Shown here one piece after another: positions 42,605 through 54,059 of a stretch of DNA of 64,000 nucleotides (positions are counted from its first letter, which is position 1; each line of letters starts with the position of its first letter). The translations under genes were made by a program, and so were the position numbers. Where the stretch lies: positions 186,001 through 250,000 of the forward strand of contig JAZKJV010010544.1 of NCBI GenBank assembly GCA_037367405.1. Direction: 5' to 3'. A model generated the notes under the pieces. That model ran no database searches and was not told the origin of the DNA. It saw nothing but the letters and a program-made list of their open reading frames with translations. Source of the stretch: Ottelia alismoides (lineage: Eukaryota; Streptophyta; Magnoliopsida; Alismatales; Hydrocharitaceae).

Positions 42605-44700
42605 CAATAGGTCTTTGGATCCTTTCTTTATGTCGATGACATGTTGATTGATTCTAAGAAAAAAGTACTACAAATGATCTAAAGAAGCTTCTTAGATCAT
42701 AGTTCAGTATAAAGGACCTTGATGCAGCGAAAAAGATTTGAAAATGAAGATCATTGGGGATCCTATAGATGGAAACATTTTCATATCTCAGAAGAACTAC
42801 ATTGAGATTTGAGATGTCTACAAGACAGCTCATGCGTACTCAATGCGATGCAAATATTTATCTTTCAGTTTCTTTTGCACCTCAATCAGATGCAAAAAAG
42901 GAGCGCATGTCACACATTTCCTATGGTCAGCCCAATTAGGAGTCTTATGTATGCAATAGTATGCATAACAGCACAAGACCCGATACTCCCCATGAAATTA
43001 GCGTTATGAGCATATTCATAGGCAATCCAGGGAAGGAAAGTGACATTGACCTCATTTATAGAAGTAATTCAGAATGTTTAGTTGTTGAATATTCAGATTC
43101 AGACTATGTTGCAAATGTTGATGGGAGAAGATCAATGACATATTGTGACTTTACTTTCAATAGTTTTATCATCAATTGAAAAGCTACCTTTTTTGAAAGA
43201 AAAAGGGCTTCCACATATAGGTGTGTGCCCAAAACATCACCATTTATCACCTTTATAACATGATTATGAGCCAGGTATAGGCGGCAACACCAACAAAAGA
43301 GATTACATCACCCAACTATCAGCAAGAACTTTGGCAAGCACCACAACATTCTCACCATACATTTTTATCCACTATGAATATAGCCCCATTCCTGGCAATT
43401 CGAATTGCCCAAAGAACCGCCAAGCACCCAGACCGCTCTTTTTATGTGCCCCTCCAATCTTCTCCAATGACTCCTAGAAGCCCTCCATAGTATCATACCA
43501 GACCTGTTGATCCCCAAAGAATGACCAGGCCTCCGTCGAGTTCCTGCACCTGAAGAATAAGTGATCCGCATCTTCCACCCCAATCTGGCACCGCGAACAA
43601 GATGAGTTGACGTTCGCGAAGAATCCTGCTACCCGAACCACTGTCATCATCTAACTCTTCTACACAGATATAGAAAGATCTTTACTCGTATTAGCACTTT
43701 CCAGATCCAAAGTCTTCTACAATCTACCTCAGGGCCATCGGGACCGTAAATCCCGAACCCTTAAACACATTGTATGCTTCTCAAATGAGAAACACCCATC
43801 TTGCCAGCACCAACAATCTCTTCACTCTGTGGGACTAGCCACATCCTCTAGGGTCTCAAGCAACAACAGCAGAACCGAATGATGGGAAGAAGTCGTGGCC
43901 ATCCCACACCTCAACTATGAGAGCACCCGGGTTTGTAGAGAGGGTCATGAGCCAGGGAAAGCATTCACCAGTGCATCACCTTCAAACCAGTCATCCAACC
44001 AAAAACGAAAGCTCAATCCATCTCTCAAAATCGGCTTGAGGGATAGGCGAATCTCTTGCGCCAGACCGCGGATTCCCCTCTAGGAAGAAAGATGATGCCA
44101 AGCCCAGATCCTCATAAATGGGAAAAGCGATTCCCACCTTATAGATCCTGTGGAGGAAGGTGCACACCAAGCTATTGCAATCTCCCCAAATGCGGGCAAC
44201 ACATCTGCAAAGAAGTTGGAAAGCTACCTTACAGCCATCAGTTACTTTGTATACCACTTAGGCAGAGTATATGGCTTTAACAAAAAATGCAAAGAAAAGC
44301 GTATGGCTGAAAGTCTTAGTTGGAAATTTCGGTCTATAATAGGATCGGACCATCGTATATTGCAAATTTGCAACAGTCTCAGTACAGTATGAGCCAAGGG
44401 TCAGGTGCATCATGAGAGGATCAAGTACATAGATGTCACATATCACTTCATTCGTTTTTAAAAAGAGGACCAAGGTGTATTGGATCCATACACATTTAGG
44501 ATTTGCTTGTACTTTGAGTAGTATATAAACTCCTAGGGTAAGGTTCTTCGTATTCTTTGTATTTGTTCTCCGCAAATAGTGAAAACTGGTCGTCGCTATC
44601 CAAGGATGTAGCTCAGTTACAAGTGAACCTTGTAAATCCATGTGTTCACGTATTAACTTAATTGACCATATTTGTGTGTGTTTGCTTCTGCTACTCACAA
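42605..44700 (+). mobile_element. Copia (TNT1-like) RT-RNase H and LTR relic, interrupted by a LINE
   Basis: RT: FLYVDDMLIDSKK (YVDD at 42629-42640), then frames with VSPIRSLMYAIVCITAQDP, FIGNPGKES and YSDSDYVANVDGRRSMT to 43179. After the LINE it resumes WKATLQPSVTLYTT, AEYMALTKNAKKSVWLK (44218-44330). About 44480-44700 looks like a Copia LTR (GGATGTAGCTCAGTTACA, GTGAACCTTGTAAATCC). The 5' part is missing and replaced by copy-3 sequence. Confidence 0.8.
43191..44219 (-). mobile_element. L1-type LINE fragment inserted in the Copia RNase H
   Basis: The target duplication AAAGCTACCTT is at 43180-43190 and 44220-44230. A T-run at 43189-43194 is poly-A on this strand. Coding pieces are DDWFEGDALVNAFPGS (about 44000-43950) and the zf-RVT block CQIGVEDADHLFFRCRNSTE (about 43600-43540). 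The copy is 1029 bp and 5'-truncated. Confidence 0.88.
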
Positions 44701-45200
44701 CACCATGTTTCACAATAAACCTGCTGAACCATAGGGCACCTAAATAAAAGATGCATGATATCTTCATGTTCCCTACACATAAGGGCATCCAACTCCACAT
44801 CCAGAACCCACCTGCTCTTATACAATTTTCTCCCATTCAAAAAGCCACATAATAAGCTATATTGAAATCGAGATCTGAAGATTCCATACCATTCTGCAAT
44901 CATAAGCCAATAGTTGGGACTTCTGGATGAGGGCAAAAGATCCAACCACCTGAATCTAGACAAAATTAATCCGAGAATCAAACATGATTAGGATCTCCCC
45001 AAAGGGGTTCGACGAGTCAATTGGATAATTTGCACGACAAGAAATCCCAGATCCGACCAAGACACGAGGGTTCCATGGAGCCTGGATTAGTAAATACTTG
45101 GCGGGAAAGGAAATGTGTTGATATTCTTGACCTTGTGCGTACTCGGATAACGAGAACAAACAAGATTATCAACTTTTTTTGAAGCATGATGGACGACGAT
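44701..45200 (-). mobile_element. Another L1-type LINE zf-RVT relic
   Basis: EWYGIFRSRFQYSLLCGFLN, CREHEDIMHLLFRCPMVQQV and upstream LVGSGISCRANYP, NPFGEILIMFDSRIN resemble the pre-zinc-finger and zinc-finger portions of LINE ORF2. No target duplication found. Confidence 0.65.
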
Positions 45201-45284
45201 ACTAGGGCAATTAGTTTGAAGATTTGGCATGAATATTAAAAGAAATAAATACATGTGGAATTGAAGCAACTGTCAGAGGCAGCG

Positions 45285-45570
45285 TCTAATACCTACGGCA
45301 ACTCCGAATACACAACCTCTTCCCTCTTGATCGGAGGCGTGGGAGGAAGCTGCTGAAAATGTGGACGTCGCGGCGGGGCACCGGGTTGCGGAATTGGGTG
45401 GAGGGCGGCGGGGAGACTCCGGAGCACTCGAGATCTGGGTCTTGCGGGAGGCGAGAGGATGCCGGAAAAGGGGGAGCCGGAGTGAGTAGGATGTGGAGTG
45501 TGCGAGTGAGAGTGACAGAGGAGGAAAATTTGCAGGTAAAGTTATTGCGAAAAAAGTATGTATTGCCCAA
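45285..45570 (-). promoter_or_regulatory. Putative 5' UTR exon / CpG-like island upstream of the transporter
   Basis: A GC- and CT-rich island in otherwise AT-rich DNA, on the gene's strand and 3.6 kb upstream of the first supported coding exon. Read on the minus strand it is pyrimidine-rich like a leader. It has no ATG that continues into family sequence and ends at a possible donor, GCC|GTAGGT, near 45297. Assignment to this gene is inference from position and composition; it could be the first exon of another transcript. Confidence 0.35.
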
Positions 45571-45604
45571 GTCCTTAAAAAATTATACAGGCCGTCTCTT
45601 CTAA

Positions 45605-47385
45605 AAACAGCTTTCAATTTTTTTAATGAGAATCTAGAATGTAAAAAAGCCTAAATTTAAGATGACTACTAAATATTAGGTTCTGATATTAATTTTTTTC
45701 CTTCGATAAGCGATTTAATCTTGAGCCATCTCCTCAATATGTGATTTTTTTATTAAAAATCGACCTGCATTATGATGTTTTTATTAAAATCAGAATCGTC
45801 TTTGGAAAAGACTACTTTTACTAAAAAAAGTTTGAAGCAAATTCTTAAAGGGATGGTTTACATGCCACATAAAACATTAAAAAGTTTGTGTGCATTATGA
45901 AATCATATTTCCCTGGAGATGGTGCCACAGAATTTTATTGACATTCGAGTGAAGTTTATCGTTCATGTTTTTCGCTCTTTTTTATTTTGGTAATTACCTA
46001 AAGAACCATGTGATTCTATCAATGAAATTGTATAAGGAATCATTATAGAAATTGTGATCGGCATACAATGTATGTGTGAGTTATGTCACTTAAAACAAAT
46101 TTGGAGACTTGAATCCTTAAAAGTAGTGACCATCTATATTTAAAAAGGAATAGCATAACTCATAAGTCGCTCTAAGAAGTGGATGACTGATCTTGTTTTG
46201 TTGAATATTCTTAACAAGTATGGTACATTTCATACTCATACCATCTTTTCGAGCACCATTAAATTTTATGTACAATGTCATCGGAGTTCATACTCGATTG
46301 TCCTAGTTAAACTATTGAGTATTCTCGTGTGGTTCTATTATTTTCCTTAAGAACTGACTTTGTTTGTGCTAATTGTTTGCATTTCACTTTTTGGCATAAA
46401 AGACTAAAAGAATCTTCTCTGAGAGAATTGACTCACATTATTATCTTGAATTGGATTATGAACCCGTGTATTTTGCCTCGTAGTGTCGACCTTGGGCTTG
46501 TCCAAGTAAAATAAAGTTTGGTCGCTTAACATTTATTTCACATTTGATGCGATTTTAAGACGTTGTTGGTTGTCCTATTACACTTAAAATGACATAATCA
46601 AAATAGGATAATTTTGTGTTTCGAGCCTTGGAATGAAAGACAAATTTGAATCTGCTTTGTACACATTTTTTTTCAGTCAACTACAAAGAATCTCGAGATT
46701 TGAATGTGGGATGTGATGAATCCCTGATTCTCACTCTTTATTCTTTCATTCTAGCTACTTATCTTAGCAAAACAGCATGTAAATACAATAATATAGCATT
46801 TTGCGTGCATGTGTTAATATTTTCAAAATTAGTATGTATTTGTGCAAAAATAAAAGAATAAAAAAAGAAAAAGGAATGAGGTATTTAGAATAAATACAGA
46901 GTGACCTGAACCCCAAGAGAAGGTCAATCCTTGAACCTGATCGCCAAATAAAACAAGTAGAGAGAGATAGGGTCTACTTTATATTGTACATATTACCTAT
47001 ATGCATATATATTTATTTTGACACAATAAAATTAAGTCATTATTTTTACCTCCGTATATATGTTTCCAATAATAATAACAGAAATAAATTAATAATCAGA
47101 AAAATCAAATAAAATAAAATAACAATTCCCCTTTCACTGAACAAAAATACTATATATATACAACATCCACTATTTATTATATACCCATAGATAACTCATA
47201 AAAATAAAAAAATTATGCTCCTAAAATTATGTGGAAAATAAATAAAATTAAAATTGTGGTATTTATGTAAAAATAATAAAATAAAAAATTATTTATAACA
47301 CAATACATAAGTATATTATACACGTATATAACATTTATATGTATATGCACTAATTTATTTTTCATAAAAATAATTAAAATCACAA
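45605..47385. other. AT-rich sequence, nothing recognised
   Basis: If the putative 5' UTR exon is real, its right end would hold the promoter, but no clear TATA box was seen. The part near 47 kb probably belongs to the long plus-strand Gypsy LTR; its start could not be placed. Confidence 0.35.
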
Positions 47386-48065
47386 AAAACCTGAAATAAA
47401 TATTTTTTCATTTTATTCATTTTTATTATTTTTATTATTTTCCTTTATTTTCCTATCTATTTTGTCTCTAGTGGCTTTTGACCTTTTCCCCGCCGCTCGT
47501 GATTGGTCCAGGTCAGCAATGTTGGGCCCTCGGTCAACTGGTCCCCCCGGACCTCCCTTCTCGCCAACCTAGTTTTCACCCGGATTTCTTCCATTTATCC
47601 AAAACCGACCTAAGCTCCTTTCCGCCTGATCTTTCGCCCCGATTAGAGGGCGCGGATCCCTAACCCTCGCCTGATATTCTCATCATTGATCCGCGCCTCA
47701 GTTCGCGGGTTGTGCCTCCTCCATGTCGGACCCTCACATTTATATAACCTGCTCCACCTCCCTCCTTTTCCACAACCTTTTGGCTGCGCCACCACCTCAT
47801 GTGCACCCAACCACCCTTCCCAGAGTGACAGCGGACGAGAGGGAGGGCGTGGGAGGATTTTGGAGCGTTCTAGCCCTAGGTCTGGTGAGGTTTGAGCCTC
47901 AGCTTCGCTGCAAGGAGTAGAGCCTCTGGTTGCGCCGACCCTCGAGGCTATGACCACAGTAGAACGTCATCTGCAACCCCCAGGCGTGTTCCTCCATCTC
48001 CAGGTACTCCATTTCCCACTAATCTTCCATTGAATCCATCGTTTCTTCACCGCACAGAGTATCAT
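47386..48065 (+). repeat. Repeat segment X, copy 1
   Basis: Matches 59180-59860 closely along its length (for example GCCGCTCGTGATTGGTCCAG, CCTGATCTTTCGCCCCGATT, TTTTGGAGCGTTCTAGCCCT). Confidence 0.9.
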
Positions 48066-48356
48066 TGTTTAGCTCGAAAAGCGGTGATCTTAAGTTCCAC
48101 ACAAGGCAGGAACTCAGTCGTTGAATCGACCACACGAAATCCGGATTAAAACAACAATTAACCCACAATAAATATCTAGCAATGACTAGCAAAACTGTGG
48201 AGTTAACATTTATTATAACTCTACATGTAAATGTGTATAGGTGTAAGCACAAGTAGAGGTCAAACACTGGGAGGCGAATGGTTGTGTGGTGAAATTAAAC
48301 GCGCATTTATTCAATTCTTGGTTCATGTCCAATTCTTATTATTTTTGTGGGTTTTT
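48066..48356 (-). repeat. 3' LTR remnant (about 290 bp)
   Basis: Roughly 95% identical by eye to 54060-54350, then similarity stops abruptly at the TTTTTGTGGGTTTTTAA tract. The rest of this LTR is absent or replaced. Confidence 0.85.
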
Positions 48357-49399
48357 AAATTGAGCTACCTATCCTGGGATGCCTGACCAGTGTAGTCAAG
48401 TCATCCAGCTGCAGGCTCGCATGGTATAGCTTTGATGCTCAAGCTTGCTTATTTTCTATACAACATATATACATACTCCGGCAAGCACTTTTTATTTTTA
48501 TTTTCAAGCCTGTCCACTTTTTTGGAGTTTTTGTTTCTTCTTTTTTAATACTATATACAACAGCATTTACATAAGGAGTTTTTCCTCTTGAGCCAGAAGA
48601 CTATCCCTCTTTTGAAGCATTATCGCAACCCACACTCTCCTGTCGTTAGACCTCATGGCTACTGGATCAGGTTGGGGCTCCGACTTCTCTCTTTTTTTAA
48701 AGAAAAGACTAAAGAATTTTGAAAAGAATTTGGGCACAAATAGATAAATATACATAGCTATTTACAGAGGTGTGCCTCTTTTTATTTACAAAGATTTAAG
48801 GATTTACAGCTTAGTTTTTATTTATAGGTATATATGTACAATTATTAAAGAATTTTATGTTATTTATTACTTTATTTATTATTGAGTTTGATGTATATAT
48901 TCCTCAAACTTATTTGAAAATCATTTTACAAACAATTTGAAAAACTATAGTCCAAAATAATTTTTACAAGCACTTTACAAACATGTACACACATTTAAAA
49001 ATCATTTTGCAAAGGTTTTCCAAACATAATATATAGATTTTTCACATATTTTTGCAACCATTTTTCAAGCCATTTGCAAATAATTTTTCAAATATTTTAT
49101 TGCACACAAAGAAATAAACTTTACAAATCAAAATGTTTTTACAAAGGTTGAAAACATGTAACAAAATATTTTCAAAATAGTTTTCAAAAGATTTTCACAA
49201 AGATTTTTCAAACTATTTTTCAAATATTTTGCAAAAAAATATTTTCACCTGATTTATTAATCAGTAAATACAAAAAGAATTTGAGGAAAATCACATCTTC
49301 TTATTAAGGGTTTTAATGAATTTAAAGAATTATTAGCCATAATTATTAAGAAAATACAAATGTACGAGTTATGGCTAAAGTATATACACAGTATATACG
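48357..49399. other. Internal sequence of the Gypsy element, unassigned
   Basis: AT-rich, with many CAAANATTTTCAAA-type phrases (48.9-49.25 kb). The 48.55-48.75 kb part is a GC-richer patch of unknown origin. No coding signature. Confidence 0.4.
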
Positions 49400-49940
49400 A
49401 CCCCCCTATACTTAGCTTGAGCTATGTCCTCATAGATGATAGAGAAAAGAGAAGACATAACTCGTACTGAGTATAGAGAAGTTGTATACTACAACGACTA
49501 GATAAAGAATGAAAGAAGGAAGATGTAAATGAATAAGAAGGTGACTGACCCCCCTATACTTGGGATCAAATAATCCTAAGTATAGCAGGTTGTACACAAG
49601 GCAGGGAGGGCCACGGATGGGAATAAACATATCAAAGAATTAACAAATCAAGGGTGCACCCCCCTATACTTAGGACAAAGTATGTCCTAAGTACAGAAAA
49701 CTGACACAAATGGGCGATACCTTTTATTTAGATAAAGAAATATGAAAAAGAAAAGAAGAAAAGATAGATATATACAGATAGATGAGAAGATCGTGGAGAA
49801 TATACGCATCACTCCCCCTATACCTAGGGTGAGATATCCCTAAGTAGAGGCAACAACGGAAGTGACGAAACTGAACGAGGAAAGAACAACGCGTTGTGTA
49901 CCCCCCCATACTTAGGACAAGGTACATCCTAAGTGTAGAC
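49400..49940. repeat. Five C-run plus hairpin repeats
   Basis: Units near 49401, 49549, 49659, 49813 and 49901 share C5-C7, TATACTTAGG and an inverted TCCTAAGTATAG. The third forms a perfect hairpin TACTTAGGACA / TGTCCTAAGTA with a 5-nt loop. On the element strand each is hairpin followed by a G-run, resembling a polypurine tract. Confidence 0.85.
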
Positions 49941-50411
49941 ACAAAGATATGGTGAAAGATCTAGGGCACACATAACATAAGGGAGAAAGAATGAACAAGG
50001 CACACCTATATACAAGTGGTGAAGAACTGGTGGAGTACAGAACGGTATCTGACAAGTGGATACCGTACTTGCGCCATTGTCTCCCTGTGAGAACAGTGAC
50101 GCACTCAGACAGTGTACGGCACCCGGATATGCAGTCAGGTGGGTGTCAGCTACCGGAGCAAAAAATAGATCGAAAGGATAGATATCGGGTCCGGTTGCAT
50201 GAAGCGGTCAATTGGCTCATAGGGTCAGCATGAGGGAACAAAGCCAATACAGTAAGACCAGGAGGAAGAAGGAACAGTACAGATTCCTTCAGTCAATCAG
50301 AGTCTCAATAAGATATGGAAAGGTAAGGAACAAGAGACATCGTAGCATTTGGTGGTCATGAGATTGGAAGATCATAGGAGACACACCGAATACCCGCAAG
50401 TCATGGCTCAA

Positions 50412-51745
50412 CCCTGCGAGGGTCGTCATGGTGAGAGGGCTCAAAGGAGTTTGATCCATCAGACGGATCATAGTAGCGGTCTCGGTAGGCGACAGATCGG
50501 CTACCAACAGAAGAGACCGACAAATCAAGAACGTATGGCAGCATCCCGCAGATAACCCTCGGGGAACGCGCTACCAGCTAGGCTTGGAAATAACAGATAT
50601 CATGAGATCAGCCTTGCGAGGACCGTCAAGGCGAGCAGACTCAAAGGAGTCTAATCAGATGAGAACCATGATCTGCAGATTGGATATGCAACTCAGGATG
50701 GGACCAAAATCATAATATCAGATGACTCGATTCCGTGCTCCAATAGAATGGAGACACAATCAGAAGGGAGAACCGAGCGTAAAGAGAGTGTCGCATTCTC
50801 CCGCAGACAGTCCTCGGGGAGTAATGCAAACTAAGCAGTGAATATTCAGACTGTGTTTCTACCTTGCGAGGGTCGTCAAGGAGAGAGAAGGGCTCGAAGG
50901 AGCCGGATCCATCAGTCGGACCCACATAATGGTCTCAGTAGTCGACAAGTCAGCTTTCAACAGAGGAGACCAATCAGATTGGAAATATGTCGTAGTCTTT
51001 CGCAGATAACCCTCGGCAAGCTACGAGCTAGTCAAGGAATAATCAGAAAAAGATCTCATCCTTGCGAGGACCATCAAGGAGAGCGGACTCAAAGAAGTCT
51101 GAGCAAGTCAGTCTCATGCCCCAACAGATCGGGTGCATAATCAGAAAGGGAGACCAACTGCCCATATCAGACGAATCGGCAACGTGCCCCAATAGAATGG
51201 AGGTACCATAAGTGAGTGAAGTCGATCGTAAAGAAAGTGTCACATTCTTTCGCAGATAGTCCTCGGGAAGCGATATGATCTACACAGTGAATAATCATAG
51301 CATCTCCCATCCGTGCGATGGTCGTCAAGGAGAGAGAAGGGCTCGAAGGAGCCAGATCCATCAGACGGATCCACAGAAAATGTTGCCTCGATAGACGGCA
51401 GACCGCCTACCAGCAGAAGAGACCAAGAGAGCTAAAATGTGTCAGAGCTTCTCGCAGATAACCCTCAGAGAGCTATGAACTAGGAAATGAATAATCAGAA
51501 AAATGAAGCTCATCCTTGCGAGGACCATCAAGGAGAGCGGACTCAGATGAGTCGAGTACATTGGCCTCGTGTACCGGCAGACCAGTAACACAATCAGACA
51601 GAGAGGCCAGATAGTCATATCGGACGATACGGTTTCGTACCCCAACAGAGTGGCAATACAGGCAGTGAGTGAAACTGATCGTAAAGAGTGTGCCACATGC
51701 TCCCGCAGATAGTCCTCGGGGAGTCATATAAGCTAAGTCAATGAA
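50412..51745. repeat. Higher-order tandem repeat, period about 450 bp (A-B)x3
   Basis: Type A units start near 50412, 50862 and 51311 (GCGAGGGTCGTCAAGGAGAG, GAAGGGCTCGAAGGAGCC). Type B units start near 50613, 51060 and 51513 (GCGAGGACCATCAAGGAGAG, CGGACTCAAAGAAGTC). A is about 200 bp and B about 250 bp; A and B are themselves related at their starts and at a shared CGCAGATARYCCTCGG block. Confidence 0.9.
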
Positions 51746-54039
51746 ATCTCGGGATTGCTGGCAAGTTATCTCAGGTCCTCGAAAGCATTCAATCATTCAA
51801 TCATCCGGAGGGCATAAGATTATGTGAGGGAGCAAATAATCAGGTCTTTCACAAAACATCCCTCATGTCAATCAAATCCGGCTGAGATGGCACGCAAGAT
51901 AATCAGGAATCCTTAAAGTGCCATAGGTGGATCATAGAATCAGGAGATCGGGAATGGAGCAATCACAAAGATGATAGATCATGTGGGTTCCAATCATCGT
52001 CACCATGCAACATATATCAAGATAGTCTATCCAGCCCAGAAATCAAAGACGGACGGAACCTCAAAATAGATCGATCAGTAGAAGCATCATGATATCATCC
52101 TCACATCATTGAAACACATCACATCCTCAGTCCGGTGTGCGAGATCTAAATCCTCAATAGGGAATCACACCTAATGATCATGCATCATCAAAAGTCCAAA
52201 ATAAGTTCTTATGCACATATGAAAGACAAATCCACCAAATCAATCTCAACATCCTCAAATCATGCCCGACTTACTCCAATAATCAATATAAGTCATGAAT
52301 CCTCGATGCGGGCTATTGCTAAAAGCACAACAATCCCGGGTAAAAGAAGAGATGATACGGGGGACACGAGGAGGGTGGATAAGAAGGGTAACACAATGGA
52401 ATGGAGAAGTTGATTGAGATAAAGCGCCAATATCACGGGTGGCAGAAGAGTGACACAGAGGGGATGAGGAGGGCAGGCGAGAAGATCGGGACATAGACAA
52501 AATTGGGTGTTCCACACAAGGCGGGAACACCGTCAAAATGGTGGTCCGAAGAGCATACTCTCCTCGAACCTGAGAAGATGGGGATGGTACGGTGGATACA
52601 AGGAAGGTGGTGAAGAAGAGGGAAACGAAGGACTTGGCGAAGAATGATTGAGCTCAAGCGCCAATACCACGACTCGATGCAGATGAGGAGAGATATATTT
52701 ATAAAAGAGGTAGAGAGACTCAAAATTGAAAAAGATGACTCACACGATGGGACCGACTACTCTAACAATGAATGAAAATGCAACGGACTCCAAGTCACAT
52801 TCAATATACAAGGCAAACCCTCGATTCACCTGCTTGACACAGTGAAGACCGTCAGGTGATGATCATTTATCTTTTCATTTTTAGAGTGAGGTGAGAATCA
52901 CAAAGTTGTACAAACACTTATGAGTCTTTATGGGATTTGGGCTCTACTCCTTAGTGTGTACATGAGCAATTAAGACGCATACAATGAGTGGGTTGCTCTC
53001 CCCAAGACAAGGAAGTCCATTATGCTATTTTTAGGTCCAATAGAGTTAGCAGTCCCGATTTTATCTAAGTTAACACCTTTTTTTGGGTATTTTCAATGCA
53101 CATGCCTATCGAGGTTCCAATTTCCATTAAGCATCCTAGGTTGGCAAAAACAGAGGGAGAAGGTCAGAAAAGTCATGCAAGTCAGAAATCGATGATGCAT
53201 GCTAAGTAAGAAAACTCACAGGGCCTCCAGCTCTCTCCATGCGGGATGAATAACAGAATTGAAACCTGTGCTATATGCAAATGCAAGCCAAGGAAATCGC
53301 CCTAAGATAGTAACTGCTATTATCGTGAAGAACCACAAGTCGGTCACCGATCTTCAATTCAGGAGTCCGGTCTAGGCTCACCCCTCCTCCTCTCGACACA
53401 TCGAGTTCAGGAGCAGCGCTTGGCAGGGTGGGCTCACGGCACAAAGGCTCGAAGATGATGAGGCGACTGTTTAAAGTTTAAACTAAGTCCAGAAGCGCAT
53501 CTATAGGTACATGCAAATATATTAGGGGCTTTGGACCTTAATCTATCGGCAAACAATTCCTAAGCTAGGGCTCATTCACACAAAATAATAAAAATAAAAT
53601 AAAGAAAAAGCATCAAAACCGTCGAGGCCCCCCCAAGGGAACAATCCCTCAGGCAATGGACCTCGGGAAGTCGGAGTATACCTGTGAGAGTCCTAAATTA
53701 TTACAAGTTTCTAAGTCGCTCTCTCACATGAATATACATAATAAAATAAAATGCATAAAAAATATATACTGTTTTCAAAATTTCTTCTCCCTCTGTCTTT
53801 AATGCTCTCTCCTATCGGCCAGGTCCGAAAGCCGGCTCCGCCTCGCTCGGGTGCATTGGTCCTCCTAGAAGGTCCTCCGTCGCTTGACGGTCCCTCGCAT
53901 CAAAGACAAAGAAAGAAGGAGGTCAGAACAGTCAATCAATAATGTCAGTAAGTAATCAAATAAATAAATAATAAAATAGACACTAGACACGAGCAAAGAA
54001 TTGAATAAACGAATGAACAACCATACAAAATCCGTTGCC
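51746..54039. other. Gypsy element interior between tandem repeat and primer site
   Basis: Holds a second duplication of about 233 bp (52350/52584 and 52429/52660, sharing GCGCCAATAYCACG). At about 52510 the phrase TTCCACACAAGGCGGGAA echoes the LTR phrase GTTCCACACAAGGCAGGAAC. GC-rich leader-like sequence at 53.3-53.95 kb. No gag or pol motif. Confidence 0.6.
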
Positions 54040-54057
54040 TCCCCGGCAACGGCGCCA
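54040..54057 (-). promoter_or_regulatory. Primer-binding site (tRNA-Asp type)
   Basis: TGGCGCCGTTGCCGGGGA on the minus strand, two bases from the LTR terminus. Confidence 0.9.
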
Positions 54058-54059
54058 TT

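Noticed and set aside
49400..49940. CRISPR-like array (regular C-run repeats)
   Set aside because: Spacing is irregular (148, 110, 154, 88 bp), repeats are imperfect, there are no cas genes, and the setting is a plant retrotransposon.
50349..51796. Open frames on both strands in the 450-bp repeat as a repeat protein
   Set aside because: Frames do not persist from unit to unit and stops fall in different places, so a tandem DNA repeat is the better reading.
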